5,449 nucleotides of DNA. Source: Deltaproteobacteria bacterium. GTDB taxonomy: Bacteria > Desulfobacterota_B > Binatia > UBA9968. Both the position numbers and the translations under genes were made by a program. Positions 1 to 5,350 of the stretch are shown piece after piece (the first letter of the stretch is position 1; every line of letters starts with the position of its first letter). Location of the stretch: positions 1 through 5,449 of the forward strand of contig JACZQL010000142.1 of the NCBI GenBank assembly GCA_022545745.1, given 5' to 3'. The notes beneath the pieces are model-generated. The model was not told the DNA's origin. It ran no database searches and saw only the letters and a program-made list of their open reading frames with translations.

Positions 1-227
1 TTGTCCTCGCCGTAAAAGATTTCCCCCCGGCCCTCCGTTTCCTTGAGTCCGATGAGGTAGCGAAGCAAGGTGCTCTTTCCGCAACCGCTGCCGCCCATAA
101 TAATAAAGACATCGCCATGTCCGATAGTGAAATTGAGATCGCGCATCAGGACGAAGCTGCCGTACGCCATGGTGAGGTTGCGAACGGTGATATGAGGGGT
201 CGAGTTTTTTACCTCTGCTGACTCCAT
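1..227 (-). CDS. mlaF: Mla-type lipid ABC transporter ATP-binding protein, N-terminal part (runs off the left edge)
   Basis: Only the first 75 codons are present. The protein starts MESAEVKNSTPHITVRNLTM. It has an aromatic A-loop residue (Y22 in MAYG) and a complete Walker A motif, GGSGCGKST, at residues 45-53 with K51 and S52. ABC ATPases use these to bind ATP. Signature, Walker B and H-loop motifs would lie outside the window. The gene begins 4 bases after the stop codon of an MlaE-type permease, so the pair should be co-translated and form one transporter. In the Mla system the ATPase sits on the cytoplasmic face of the inner membrane and drives phospholipid movement between the membranes. 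An AGGG lying inside the permease's last codons, about 10 bases upstream, is the likely ribosome binding site. The ABC ATPase call is certain from the P-loop. The MlaF assignment rests on the permease neighbour. Confidence 0.9.
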   Translation of the reverse strand, partial: MESAEVKNSTPHITVRNLTMAYGSFVLMRDLNFTIGHGDVFIIMGGSGCGKSTLLRYLIGLKETEGRGEIFYGED

Positions 228-231
228 TGTC

Positions 232-1365
232 TTAAATCCCTAGGACATAGAATATGACCGCGAACATTCCATTAGCGGCAATGATGAAGACGATCCCGGT
301 GACCACAGCGGAGGTGGTCGCATCGCCAACGGAGGAGGCGCTGTTCCCACACTGCAGGCCCCGCAGGCAGCCGGAGATTGCAATCAGGACGCCGTAGACG
401 GATGCCTTGAACACACCCCCAAAGAGATCCGCGAGCTTGACGGCACCGGCGGTCTGTTGGGCATAAGTGGTCCACGACAGGTCGAGCATCCCAAGCCCCA
501 CCACCGCGCCACCCAAAATTCCCATAAGATCCGCGTACAAACAGAGCAGGGGCATCATCAAGATCAGGGCCACCATCCGGGGCAGCACCAGGAATTCCAG
601 TGGAGAGAACCCCATGGTAGTGAGGGCATCAATCTCCTGGGTCACCTTCATGGTCCCGAGTTGTGCAGCATAGGCCGCACCCGTCCTTCCCGCCATGATG
701 ATACCGGTCATCATGGCCCCCATTTCCCTCACCATGGCAATGCCCACCAAGTCTGCCACGTAGATCTGGGCGCCAAACTGTTGCAGCTGTACGGCCCCGA
801 CGAAGGCGAGGATGGCTCCCACCAGGAAGCTGATCAGCGTGACTATAGGCAGGGCATCGGCCCCGCAGCCCTGGATAAGAAGCATGAGGTCAGAAGTTCG
901 GTAACGTGCCTTCATGCGCAGCATTTTGAAGAAGGTGAGGGTGACCTCTCCTAAAAAGCTGAGCAACACCAGGAGCGCATTCCCGGTACCGATGGTGGCC
1001 GTTCCCACTTGTTCGAGGAAGGAGCGTTGGGTGGATGGAGCCCGGGCCCCTTCCTTCTCCGGCACCGCCTCCGCTAGCTCCAGGAGGCGCCTGACACCGG
1101 AGGGCAGGCCCTCGCGGTCCATTTGGATCTGCTTCCGGGTGCTTTGGTCGACCACTCGCGTCAAAAACGTGAGAAGCCCCGAATCCCAGTCGGTGATTTC
1201 CTGGGTGTCGAAGGTGATCCGTCGAACTGGTGGGTGGGATTCGGTCTGATTTTGCACCTCGTTGGACGAAGGCAACCCATCCTGCATTAGCCAGCTCCCG
1301 GCAAGCCGGATTTGAAGTGTGTCGTCGCTTGGACGGCTGAAGCTTATTTCATAGGCCCCGGGCAT
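232..1365 (-). CDS. mlaE: MlaE-family ABC transporter permease with an N-terminal STAS (MlaB-like) domain
   Basis: The protein has 377 residues and two parts. Residues ~1-105 resemble a STAS domain: strand LQIRLAGSW at 17-25, and RITFDTQEITDWDSGLLTFL at 49-68 with the D-S-G turn at 61-63. Residues ~115-377 are an MlaE permease with several hydrophobic membrane segments. The family signature lies at 212-252 (VREMGAMMTGIIMAGRTGAA, then LGTMKVTQEIDALTTMG). A late conserved stretch is at 340-355 (GNSASSVGDATTSAVV). MlaE alone is usually about 260 residues, so the extra length is the STAS domain. In E. coli that role is played by a separate protein, MlaB. From memory, the family usually reads AAELGTM where this protein has AAQLGTM (Q235). 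An in-frame TAG directly precedes the ATG, so the start cannot lie further upstream, although no clear Shine-Dalgarno is visible. The product should export or import glycerophospholipids with the ATPase encoded just downstream. Confidence 0.93.
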   Translation of the reverse strand: MPGAYEISFSRPSDDTLQIRLAGSWLMQDGLPSSNEVQNQTESHPPVRRITFDTQEITDWDSGLLTFLTRVVDQSTRKQIQMDREGLPSGVRRLLELAEAVPEKEGARAPSTQRSFLEQVGTATIGTGNALLVLLSFLGEVTLTFFKMLRMKARYRTSDLMLLIQGCGADALPIVTLISFLVGAILAFVGAVQLQQFGAQIYVADLVGIAMVREMGAMMTGIIMAGRTGAAYAAQLGTMKVTQEIDALTTMGFSPLEFLVLPRMVALILMMPLLCLYADLMGILGGAVVGLGMLDLSWTTYAQQTAGAVKLADLFGGVFKASVYGVLIAISGCLRGLQCGNSASSVGDATTSAVVTGIVFIIAANGMFAVIFYVLGI

Positions 1366-1404
1366 CTAAATCATCTATTCGTTAGTCCGTTAACTGCAAC
1401 CATC

Positions 1405-1433
1405 GGCATACTGAGGCATAAGACCTTTGTCAA
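1405..1433 (-). promoter_or_regulatory. Predicted sigma70-type promoter of the permease-ATPase operon
   Basis: Read leftward, a perfect -35 box TTGACA (1433-1428) is followed by a 17-bp spacer and TATGCC (1410-1405) as a weak -10 box. Transcription would start near 1398 and leave a leader of about 33 nt before the permease ATG. The -35 is consensus; the -10 keeps only the TAT half. It lies between the zinc-ribbon stop codon and the permease start, so the operon may be transcribed independently of that gene. Confidence 0.5.
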
Positions 1434-1492
1434 GCTCGCCCAATCTGAGTGTGCAGCACCCGTTCTCGAATGGTTAACCACGAGTATGAAGC

Positions 1493-1684
1493 TCAGTTTC
1501 GGAAGACGCCCAGTGTTATTTCGCGGCAGAACTGCATGACTTCCCATTGGGTGGGGCCGCAATCGGGACATAGCTTGATGGGGAACGTCATGGAGTCGGT
1601 ATGGATCACTCCTCCGGTGGGAAGGTAATGGGAATGCTGGCCGCAAAAACCGCAGACGTAGGATATTTCGTTAGACTCGATCAT
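1493..1684 (-). CDS. Small zinc-ribbon protein of unknown function
   Basis: This 63-residue protein has two CxxC knuckles: C11-G-F-C14 near the N-terminus and C39-P-D-C42-G, separated by 24 residues. Another cysteine is at C53, and histidines are at H17, H19 and H28. The CxxC-x24-CxxC spacing is typical of a one-zinc ribbon, a fold that binds nucleic acid or protein. I do not recognise the family beyond that. The start is supported by GGGGTGA 9 bases upstream of the ATG. That ribosome binding site lies inside the near arm of a perfect 17-bp inverted repeat, so the gene's expression may depend on that structure. It reads in the same direction as the permease downstream, with a 127-base gap, and divergently from the HAD gene. 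Against a chance ORF are the paired CxxC motifs and a plausible ribosome binding site. Against certainty are its small size and unknown family. Confidence 0.6.
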   Translation of the reverse strand: MIESNEISYVCGFCGQHSHYLPTGGVIHTDSMTFPIKLCPDCGPTQWEVMQFCREITLGVFRN

Positions 1685-1691
1685 ATTGCCA

Positions 1692-1762
1692 GTTCACCCC
1701 GTGAAATAATCTTTTCTTCAAAGCGAATAAGACTCATCTAGCGGGTATTTCACGGGGTGAAC
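1692..1762. repeat. Perfect 17-bp inverted repeat with 37-bp spacer, upstream of the zinc-ribbon gene
   Basis: GTTCACCCCGTGAAATA at 1692-1708 is matched exactly in inverse by TATTTCACGGGGTGAAC at 1746-1762. Each arm is itself a short dyad, TTCAC-N3-GTGAA, centred at 1699 and 1755. The structure could be a pair of operator sites, a long RNA stem-loop, or the ends of a tiny 71-bp insertion. The arm nearest the leftward gene carries its ribosome binding site, so in a transcript starting above 1762 the stem would hide it. Confidence 0.85.
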
Positions 1763-1794
1763 GTTAGTACGGGGCAGGGTATCAGGCAACTCGT

Positions 1795-1831
1795 AAAATT
1801 ACTGGTTTTCCGACCAAAATGTACTGGTTTT
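1795..1831. repeat. Two-copy tandem direct repeat (~21-bp period) upstream of the HAD gene
   Basis: AAAATTACTGGTTTT (1795-1809) recurs as AAAATGTACTGGTTTT (1816-1831), identical apart from one inserted G. The shared 10-mer TACTGGTTTT is offset by 22 bp, about two helical turns, so both copies face the same side of the DNA. This fits a pair of binding sites for a regulator, about 100-130 bases before the HAD start codon. No known motif is recognised. Confidence 0.55.
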
Positions 1832-1861
1832 TCATAGGAAAGGTGGTTCTTTGTCGAAAAC

Positions 1862-1873
1862 CCTATATATAGG
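1862..1873. promoter_or_regulatory. 12-bp palindrome, possible -10 region or operator for the HAD gene
   Basis: CCTATATATAGG is a perfect palindrome 55-67 bases before the HAD start codon. Its TATATA core could serve as a -10 box, but no good -35 is found at 16-18 bp upstream; only TGGTTC-like sequence lies there. TTGACG at 1890-1895 is a fair -35 with no matching -10. The HAD promoter is therefore not resolved. Confidence 0.3.
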
Positions 1874-1912
1874 TAGGGAAAAAGTCCCCTTGACGGGCTT
1901 ATGTTGAATATT

Positions 1913-1919
1913 AAGGAGG
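1913..1919 (+). promoter_or_regulatory. Strong ribosome binding site of the HAD gene
   Basis: AAGGAGG is a full match to the anti-Shine-Dalgarno core and lies 9 bases before the ATG at 1929. It fixes the start of the HAD gene and predicts good translation. Confidence 0.85.
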
Positions 1920-1928
1920 CAGTTCAAA

Positions 1929-2612
1929 ATGGACCAGCACCAAGTGGTTTTCCTCATCGACGTGGACAACACCCTCCTCGACAACGACCGGGTGATTGCC
2001 GATTTGATGGGCTACCTTGACCACCAAGTGGGTCATGACTGTCAGAAGAGGTACTGGGCGATCTTCGAGGAGCTACGTACGGAGCTTGGCTATGCGGATT
2101 ACCTGGGGGCACTTCAGCGCTACCGGGTTGAGCGTCCACGGGATCTCCGTATCCTCGCGGTATCCTCCTTCCTCACCAATTATCCATTCGCCAACCGCCT
2201 CTTCCCAAACTCTCTTGACGTCATTCATCGACTCAGGCGTTGGGGGCTGACCGTCATCCTTTCGGATGGGGATGTGGTTTTTCAGCCACGTAAGATCGAA
2301 CGCTCAGGTCTTTTCGAGGCGGTAGGGAAAAACGTTCTCATCTATATCCATAAAGAACTTGAGCTTGACGACGTCGAGCATCGCTACCCGGCCAAGCATT
2401 ACGTCCTAATAGATGACAAAATCAGAATCTTGACGGCGGTCAAGAACGTTTGGGGCGGGCGCGTCACTACCATCTTCCCCCGCCAGGGTCACTATGCCCT
2501 GGACTCGGAGAGTCTTACCAAGTTTCCGCCCGCAGATCTTAGCATTGAACGGATTGGCGAGTTACTGGATTACGATCTGCCGGCCCTCCTCAACGCGGGA
2601 TGTGGCAATTGA
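1929..2612 (+). CDS. HAD-superfamily hydrolase
   Basis: The protein has 227 residues and a full set of HAD motifs. Motif I is D11-V-D13-N-T15, with the nucleophilic and acid/base aspartates. Motif II is the serine in ILSDGD (S112). Motif III is probably K142 in IYIHKE, with K122 as the alternative. Motif IV is the acidic pair in VLIDDK (D162, D163). HAD enzymes with this set usually hydrolyse phosphate esters through an aspartyl-phosphate. Residues ~20-100 would form a helical cap of the C1 type. The C-terminal third (IRILTAVKNVWG, TTIFPRQGHYA) resembles a subgroup annotated only as HAD hydrolases, whose substrate I do not know. The strong ribosome binding site supports this start. The gene lies between an unusual upstream repeat region and a MITE that begins a few bases after its stop codon. 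No pathway is implied by its neighbours. Confidence 0.92.
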   Translation: MDQHQVVFLIDVDNTLLDNDRVIADLMGYLDHQVGHDCQKRYWAIFEELRTELGYADYLGALQRYRVERPRDLRILAVSSFLTNYPFANRLFPNSLDVIHRLRRWGLTVILSDGDVVFQPRKIERSGLFEAVGKNVLIYIHKELELDDVEHRYPAKHYVLIDDKIRILTAVKNVWGGRVTTIFPRQGHYALDSESLTKFPPADLSIERIGELLDYDLPALLNAGCGN

Positions 2613-2616
2613 AGCG

Positions 2617-2815
2617 CTAACCCCGATCCGACATTCATCGGCACTGGAAATCATTTCTGACGCCCACCGGATCAAAGCCGGCCACAGGGGGTGCCATGAA
2701 TGAGAAATTCATCTCGGGTGAAGTTCGGGAGCTGCAATCCATAGGGCTGCAAACCCGTGCAATGTCCAGTCCTGACGACTTACAGCGGGGTCAGTTTTTG
2801 TCGGATCGGGGCTAA
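2617..2815. mobile_element. Non-autonomous transposable element (MITE), 191 bp, with target duplication CTAA
   Basis: CCCCGATCCGACA (2621-2633) and its exact reverse complement TGTCGGATCGGGG (2799-2811) form 13-bp terminal inverted repeats. Directly outside them lies the same 4 bases on both sides, CTAA at 2617-2620 and CTAA at 2812-2815, as a target-site duplication would. The element proper is 2621-2811 and is far too short for a transposase. The 4-bp CTAA fits the YTAR target duplication known for the IS5 group, so an IS5-like transposase elsewhere in the genome may have moved it; that link is inference. It landed 5 bases after the HAD stop codon and upstream of the speA promoter, so it breaks no recognised gene. 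Confidence 0.75.
2696..2815 (+). CDS. Possible 39-residue ORF inside the MITE
   Basis: ATG at 2696 follows AGGGGGTG (2686-2693), one base off the extended Shine-Dalgarno AGGAGGTG, at slightly short spacing. The reading frame runs 39 codons (starting MNEKFISGEVRELQSIG, ending GQFLSDRG). Its stop codon TAA lies in the right-hand target duplication, so the host sequence supplies the terminator. The composition is hydrophilic and protein-like, but no family is recognised. It may be the remnant of a gene captured by the element, or chance. Confidence 0.25.
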   Translation: MNEKFISGEVRELQSIGLQTRAMSSPDDLQRGQFLSDRG

Positions 2816-2834
2816 GAGTCCCACACGCTGTTCT

Positions 2835-2978
2835 GTGCTTGATCTCGTCAATCAAATCTCACTTCAAGTGCGAACTGAAGTTACTGCTCTGCACTCATCA
2901 CTGTCTCTGGTGGAAGTTTTAGAGGAGAAACAGAACGCAAATCGTGTTAAAAAAAACGAAATTGTCTTGACAGGTTAA
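2835..2978 (+). CDS. Doubtful 47-residue ORF between the MITE and speA
   Basis: A frame open from inside the MITE gives, from GTG 2835, a 47-residue peptide starting MLDLVNQISLQVRTEV and ending KKNEIVLTG. It has a helix-like pattern and a lysine-rich tail. No ribosome binding site precedes it, and the only upstream ATG in frame (2757) is inside the MITE. The speA -35 box coincides with its last Leu-Thr codons. It could be a remnant of an older gene interrupted by the insertion. The non-coding alternative, simple speA upstream region, is at least as likely. Confidence 0.15.
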   Translation: MLDLVNQISLQVRTEVTALHSSLSLVEVLEEKQNANRVKKNEIVLTG

Positions 2979-2995
2979 CGAGCAGAGATTATTCT
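2967..2995 (+). promoter_or_regulatory. sigma70-type promoter of speA
   Basis: A perfect -35 TTGACA (2967-2972) and -10 TATTCT (2990-2995, four of six consensus bases) are separated by exactly 17 bp, in AT-rich surroundings. The start point would be near 3002. That leaves a leader of about 11 nt, just enough for the ribosome binding site AGGGAG (3003-3008) before the ATG at 3013. A leader this short leaves no room for a riboswitch or attenuator, so any control should act at the promoter. Confidence 0.8.
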
Positions 2996-3012
2996 ATTTT
3001 TTAGGGAGAGAA

Positions 3013-4977
3013 ATGAAAATCGAACCGTTTGACAAAGTCGATCTGTCCACGTGGCGCTCCTGGGGCCAGGACTACGTGAACGTCAACGACGCTGGTCATC
3101 TCGAAATTCTGCCGACCCGCGACGGTGTGGGAAGAGTCGACCTTTATGATCTCGCAAGCGCGCTGCAAAAACAATCGCAGAGCCTGCCCGTTCTCGTGCG
3201 CTTCCCACAGATCATCGATTCTCAGATAGACAAATTGCACGAGGCCTTCCAAAGTGCCATGAGGACGTTCAACTACAACTCCTCATACACGGCGGTCTAT
3301 CCCCTCAAGGTGAACCACAGCCTGGCCACCCTGTCGCGAATCTGCAAGACGGGTAGCAAGTACAGCTTGGGACTTGAGGTGGGGACCAAGGCTGAGTTGT
3401 GTGCAGCCCTTTCGCTTCTCAAGAAGGGTCAAGGCCCTATCATCTGCAACGGATTTAAAGACTCTGCCTATCTGGAGCTGGCCTCGGTGGCGGCTAGTGC
3501 GGGTTATGAAGTGGTGGTGTTGGTGGAAAGGGTGCGTGAGTTTGAGCTGATCTGTGATTCGATTGCCCGGGGGTCGGCGGCTCCTGTTTTGGGAGCCCGG
3601 GTGAAACTCCATGCCAGTGGTACCGGCCGATGGGAGGATTCGTCTGGGTACCTTTCCAAGTTTGGGCTCACGGTCTCTGAGCTCATTGACGTGACGCGTG
3701 TGCTCCGTGACGCAAAACTGCTCAACGCGCTTCAGGTATTGCATTTCCATCTGGGCTCGCAGATCACCAACATCCGAAAATTCAAACAGGCCCTGCAGGA
3801 GGCCCTCCGATTCTATGTAGAGCTTAAAAAGATGGGAGTTCCACTGAGGAGCCTGGATGTCGGCGGGGGACTCGGAATCGACTACGACGGGAGCAACAGC
3901 TCTTCGGATTCTAGCGTCAATTATAACGTTCAAGAATATGCCAACGATATCGTTTACACCAGTAAGGAACTTGCGGAAAAAGCGCGTATTGAGGAACCCA
4001 ATATTATCTCCGAGACGGGTCGGTTCCTCGTGGCTCACCACGCGGCACTCTTGATCGACCCACTGGAGCTTCCGCAGCGAGGCCAAAAACCCCACCGGGC
4101 CAGAGGGCGGACGTCAAACGTGGATGCGGTCAACGAACTGGAGGATTTGGCGGTCGAGATCAATAGCAAGAACTGGCGCGAGTATTTGCACGACGCTTAC
4201 CAGAAGAAAGACGAGATGCTCTCAGCCTTCTCACTTGGATTTCTCTCCCTGGAGCAGAGGGCCCAGGCAGAGTCTGCTTTTACCAGGGTGGTGGAGCTGG
4301 CCAGCCGGTATGCGAGAACGGGACGGTTCGATAAGTCGGAACAGGTGGTACTGGAGAGAATCTCCTCCACCATTTTCCCCTTCAATTTTTCTCTGTTCAA
4401 ATCCATTCCAGACTGTTGGATCCTGGACCAGCTTTTTCCCATCATGCCGGTATCCAGATTAAGGGAGGTCCCTTCCATAAAGGCGATCATCGCAGATCTG
4501 ACCTGCGACTCAGATGGGGTCATTGATAAGTTTGCCCATCCCCGTGAGATCAAGTCCACCATTGAGCTCCATAGTGAACCCTGGTCGGATTCTTACTCAC
4601 TCGCCATCCTTTTCGTGGGTGCCTATCAGGAGGCCCTTGGGAGTAGCCACAACCTGTTGGGTAGACCGGCTGAGGTGGTAGTGGAGGCGGATGCAAAAGG
4701 CGGGTTCAAGATTCTCGATATTAAAAAAGCCCAGACCTGCCGGGAAATACTCACCGAGTGGGGCTTTAACGGACAGCTACCATCAAAGACGTCAAAGTCT
4801 CAACCACAGATTGTTGCCGCCGGTAAGGGCAACGACACACCTTCCGAGCCAGATGAAAGACTGAGAGTCGCTCTCGTTGAACTCCTGGATGGGAGCACCT
4901 ATCTGAATCAGTCCGCTGCTGCGGATGAAGGCGAACTTTCCGTGCCGCAAGGCAAGGTAGTCGGAAAGGGAAGATAA
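3013..4977 (+). CDS. speA: Biosynthetic arginine decarboxylase (PLP-dependent, fold type III)
   Basis: This 654-residue protein matches the ~630-660 residue SpeA family, which decarboxylates L-arginine to agmatine in the first step of one polyamine route. The N-terminal barrel carries the PLP lysine K99 in YPLKVNH, then GLEVGTKAEL, IICNGFKD, HFHLGSQI (244-251) and the phosphate-binding LDVGGGLGIDYDGS (281-294). Next come SETGR (333-337) and AHH (341-343). A helical insertion of SpeA type spans ~350-450 and is followed by FNFSLFKSIPDCWILDQLFP. The second-subunit active-site cysteine is C498 in LTCDSDG. GAYQEALG lies at 536-543. The start is fixed by AGGGAG 4-9 bases upstream and by the family-typical WRSWGQDY near the N-terminus. 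Oddities: HNLLGRPAEV where I remember HNLFGDT plus a hydrophobic run, and a tail of about 17 residues after the usual end near YL. It stands alone; no speB or agmatine gene is visible. Confidence 0.96.
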   Translation: MKIEPFDKVDLSTWRSWGQDYVNVNDAGHLEILPTRDGVGRVDLYDLASALQKQSQSLPVLVRFPQIIDSQIDKLHEAFQSAMRTFNYNSSYTAVYPLKVNHSLATLSRICKTGSKYSLGLEVGTKAELCAALSLLKKGQGPIICNGFKDSAYLELASVAASAGYEVVVLVERVREFELICDSIARGSAAPVLGARVKLHASGTGRWEDSSGYLSKFGLTVSELIDVTRVLRDAKLLNALQVLHFHLGSQITNIRKFKQALQEALRFYVELKKMGVPLRSLDVGGGLGIDYDGSNSSSDSSVNYNVQEYANDIVYTSKELAEKARIEEPNIISETGRFLVAHHAALLIDPLELPQRGQKPHRARGRTSNVDAVNELEDLAVEINSKNWREYLHDAYQKKDEMLSAFSLGFLSLEQRAQAESAFTRVVELASRYARTGRFDKSEQVVLERISSTIFPFNFSLFKSIPDCWILDQLFPIMPVSRLREVPSIKAIIADLTCDSDGVIDKFAHPREIKSTIELHSEPWSDSYSLAILFVGAYQEALGSSHNLLGRPAEVVVEADAKGGFKILDIKKAQTCREILTEWGFNGQLPSKTSKSQPQIVAAGKGNDTPSEPDERLRVALVELLDGSTYLNQSAAADEGELSVPQGKVVGKGR

Positions 4978-5010
4978 CCATCTTCCGTTCAAACACCCAT
5001 CCACTCTTAT

Positions 5011-5040
5011 CTAGCAACAACTCTTGCTAGCAGGTTGTTG
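5011..5040 (+). repeat. Two mutually exclusive hairpins downstream of speA
   Basis: CTAGCAA (5011-5017) can pair with TTGCTAG (5024-5030) around a 6-nt loop. Alternatively CAACAAC (5015-5021) can pair with GTTGTTG (5034-5040) around a 12-nt loop. The stems overlap, so only one forms at a time. They begin 34 bases after the speA stop codon, where a terminator is expected. Neither is followed by a T run, so an intrinsic terminator is not supported. Confidence 0.5.
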
Positions 5041-5101
5041 ATAAAAGCTGTTTGCAGGCTGGTCAAAAAGATCTCAGAGGCGAGGCGCGCGCTTAAAACT
5101 T

Positions 5102-5227
5102 AGCTATCAGCCGTCAGCTCTGAATTCTCTTGCTGCTAACTGCTTACTGCCTCCTGTCTGTCTGTTTTCGTGGTTGCTGCCTTCTGCTATCTGTTGACCC
5201 TTAACACTTAACACTGATCACTTGACT
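5102..5227. repeat. Degenerate heptamer tract, about 18 consecutive 7-nt units
   Basis: Cut every 7 bases from 5102, the sequence gives similar neighbours: AGCTATC, AGCCGTC, AGCTCTG, then TTGCTGC, TAACTGC, TTACTGC, and finally CTTAACA twice exactly, CTGATCA, CTTGACT. The unit drifts along the tract, as in old slippage arrays. No reading frame or RNA gene explains it. Heptamer repeats called STRRs are known in cyanobacteria; any relation is only by analogy. Confidence 0.55.
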
Positions 5228-5259
5228 TAGGCGGTACGTTGGAGCGACTCTGCTTAGAG

Positions 5260-5275
5260 CGGGAAAATTTTCCCG
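5260..5275. repeat. Perfect 16-bp palindrome
   Basis: CGGGAAAATTTTCCCG is its own reverse complement. It lies inside a wider dyad, CACTTGA (5219-5225) with TCAAGTG (5281-5287). As RNA it would be a loop-poor stem; as DNA it looks like a dimeric protein site. No T run follows, so it is not a classical terminator. No gene start lies near enough to say what it would control. Confidence 0.6.
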
Positions 5276-5302
5276 GGCGATCAAGTGCCATCTTCATAAG
5301 CT

Positions 5303-5350
5303 CCTGCCTAAGCAGGCTGTTGGCATATGAGTCTTTTTCAGTAGCCTGCT
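5303..5350 (+). repeat. Competing hairpins near the right end of the repeat region
   Basis: CCTGC (5303-5307) pairs with GCAGG (5312-5316) over a 4-nt loop. AGCAGGCT (5311-5318) pairs with AGCCTGCT (5343-5350) over a 24-nt loop that contains a run of five T. GCAGG is shared, so the stems exclude one another. No ORF follows on the plus strand within the window, so attenuation cannot be argued. Confidence 0.4.

Noticed and set aside
457..954. 165-codon open frame on the plus strand
   Set aside because: Antisense to the permease; a very high H, Q and G content and no motif point to a shadow.
1471..1480. Palindrome TGGTTAACCA as an operator
   Set aside because: A 10-bp palindrome in a 5-kb window is expected by chance, and it has no second copy or promoter overlap here.
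1371..1646. 91-codon minus-strand frame overlapping the zinc-ribbon gene
   Set aside because: It overlaps the zinc-ribbon frame over most of its length, and its translation lacks motifs and looks like a frame-shifted reading of the same DNA.
1692..1762. Integron attC-like site
   Set aside because: The outer ends GTTCACC and GGTGAAC do not fit the GTTRRRY/RYYYAAC core pattern, and no integrase or cassette array is present.
1876..1888. Small hairpin GGGA-AAAAG-TCCC as a terminator
   Set aside because: Only four base pairs, no T run, and it lies in the HAD upstream region where a terminator has no gene to end.
3283..4095. 270-codon open frame on the minus strand
   Set aside because: It lies entirely antisense to speA, whose full motif set is clear; its composition (rich in H, R and S) is that of a shadow frame.
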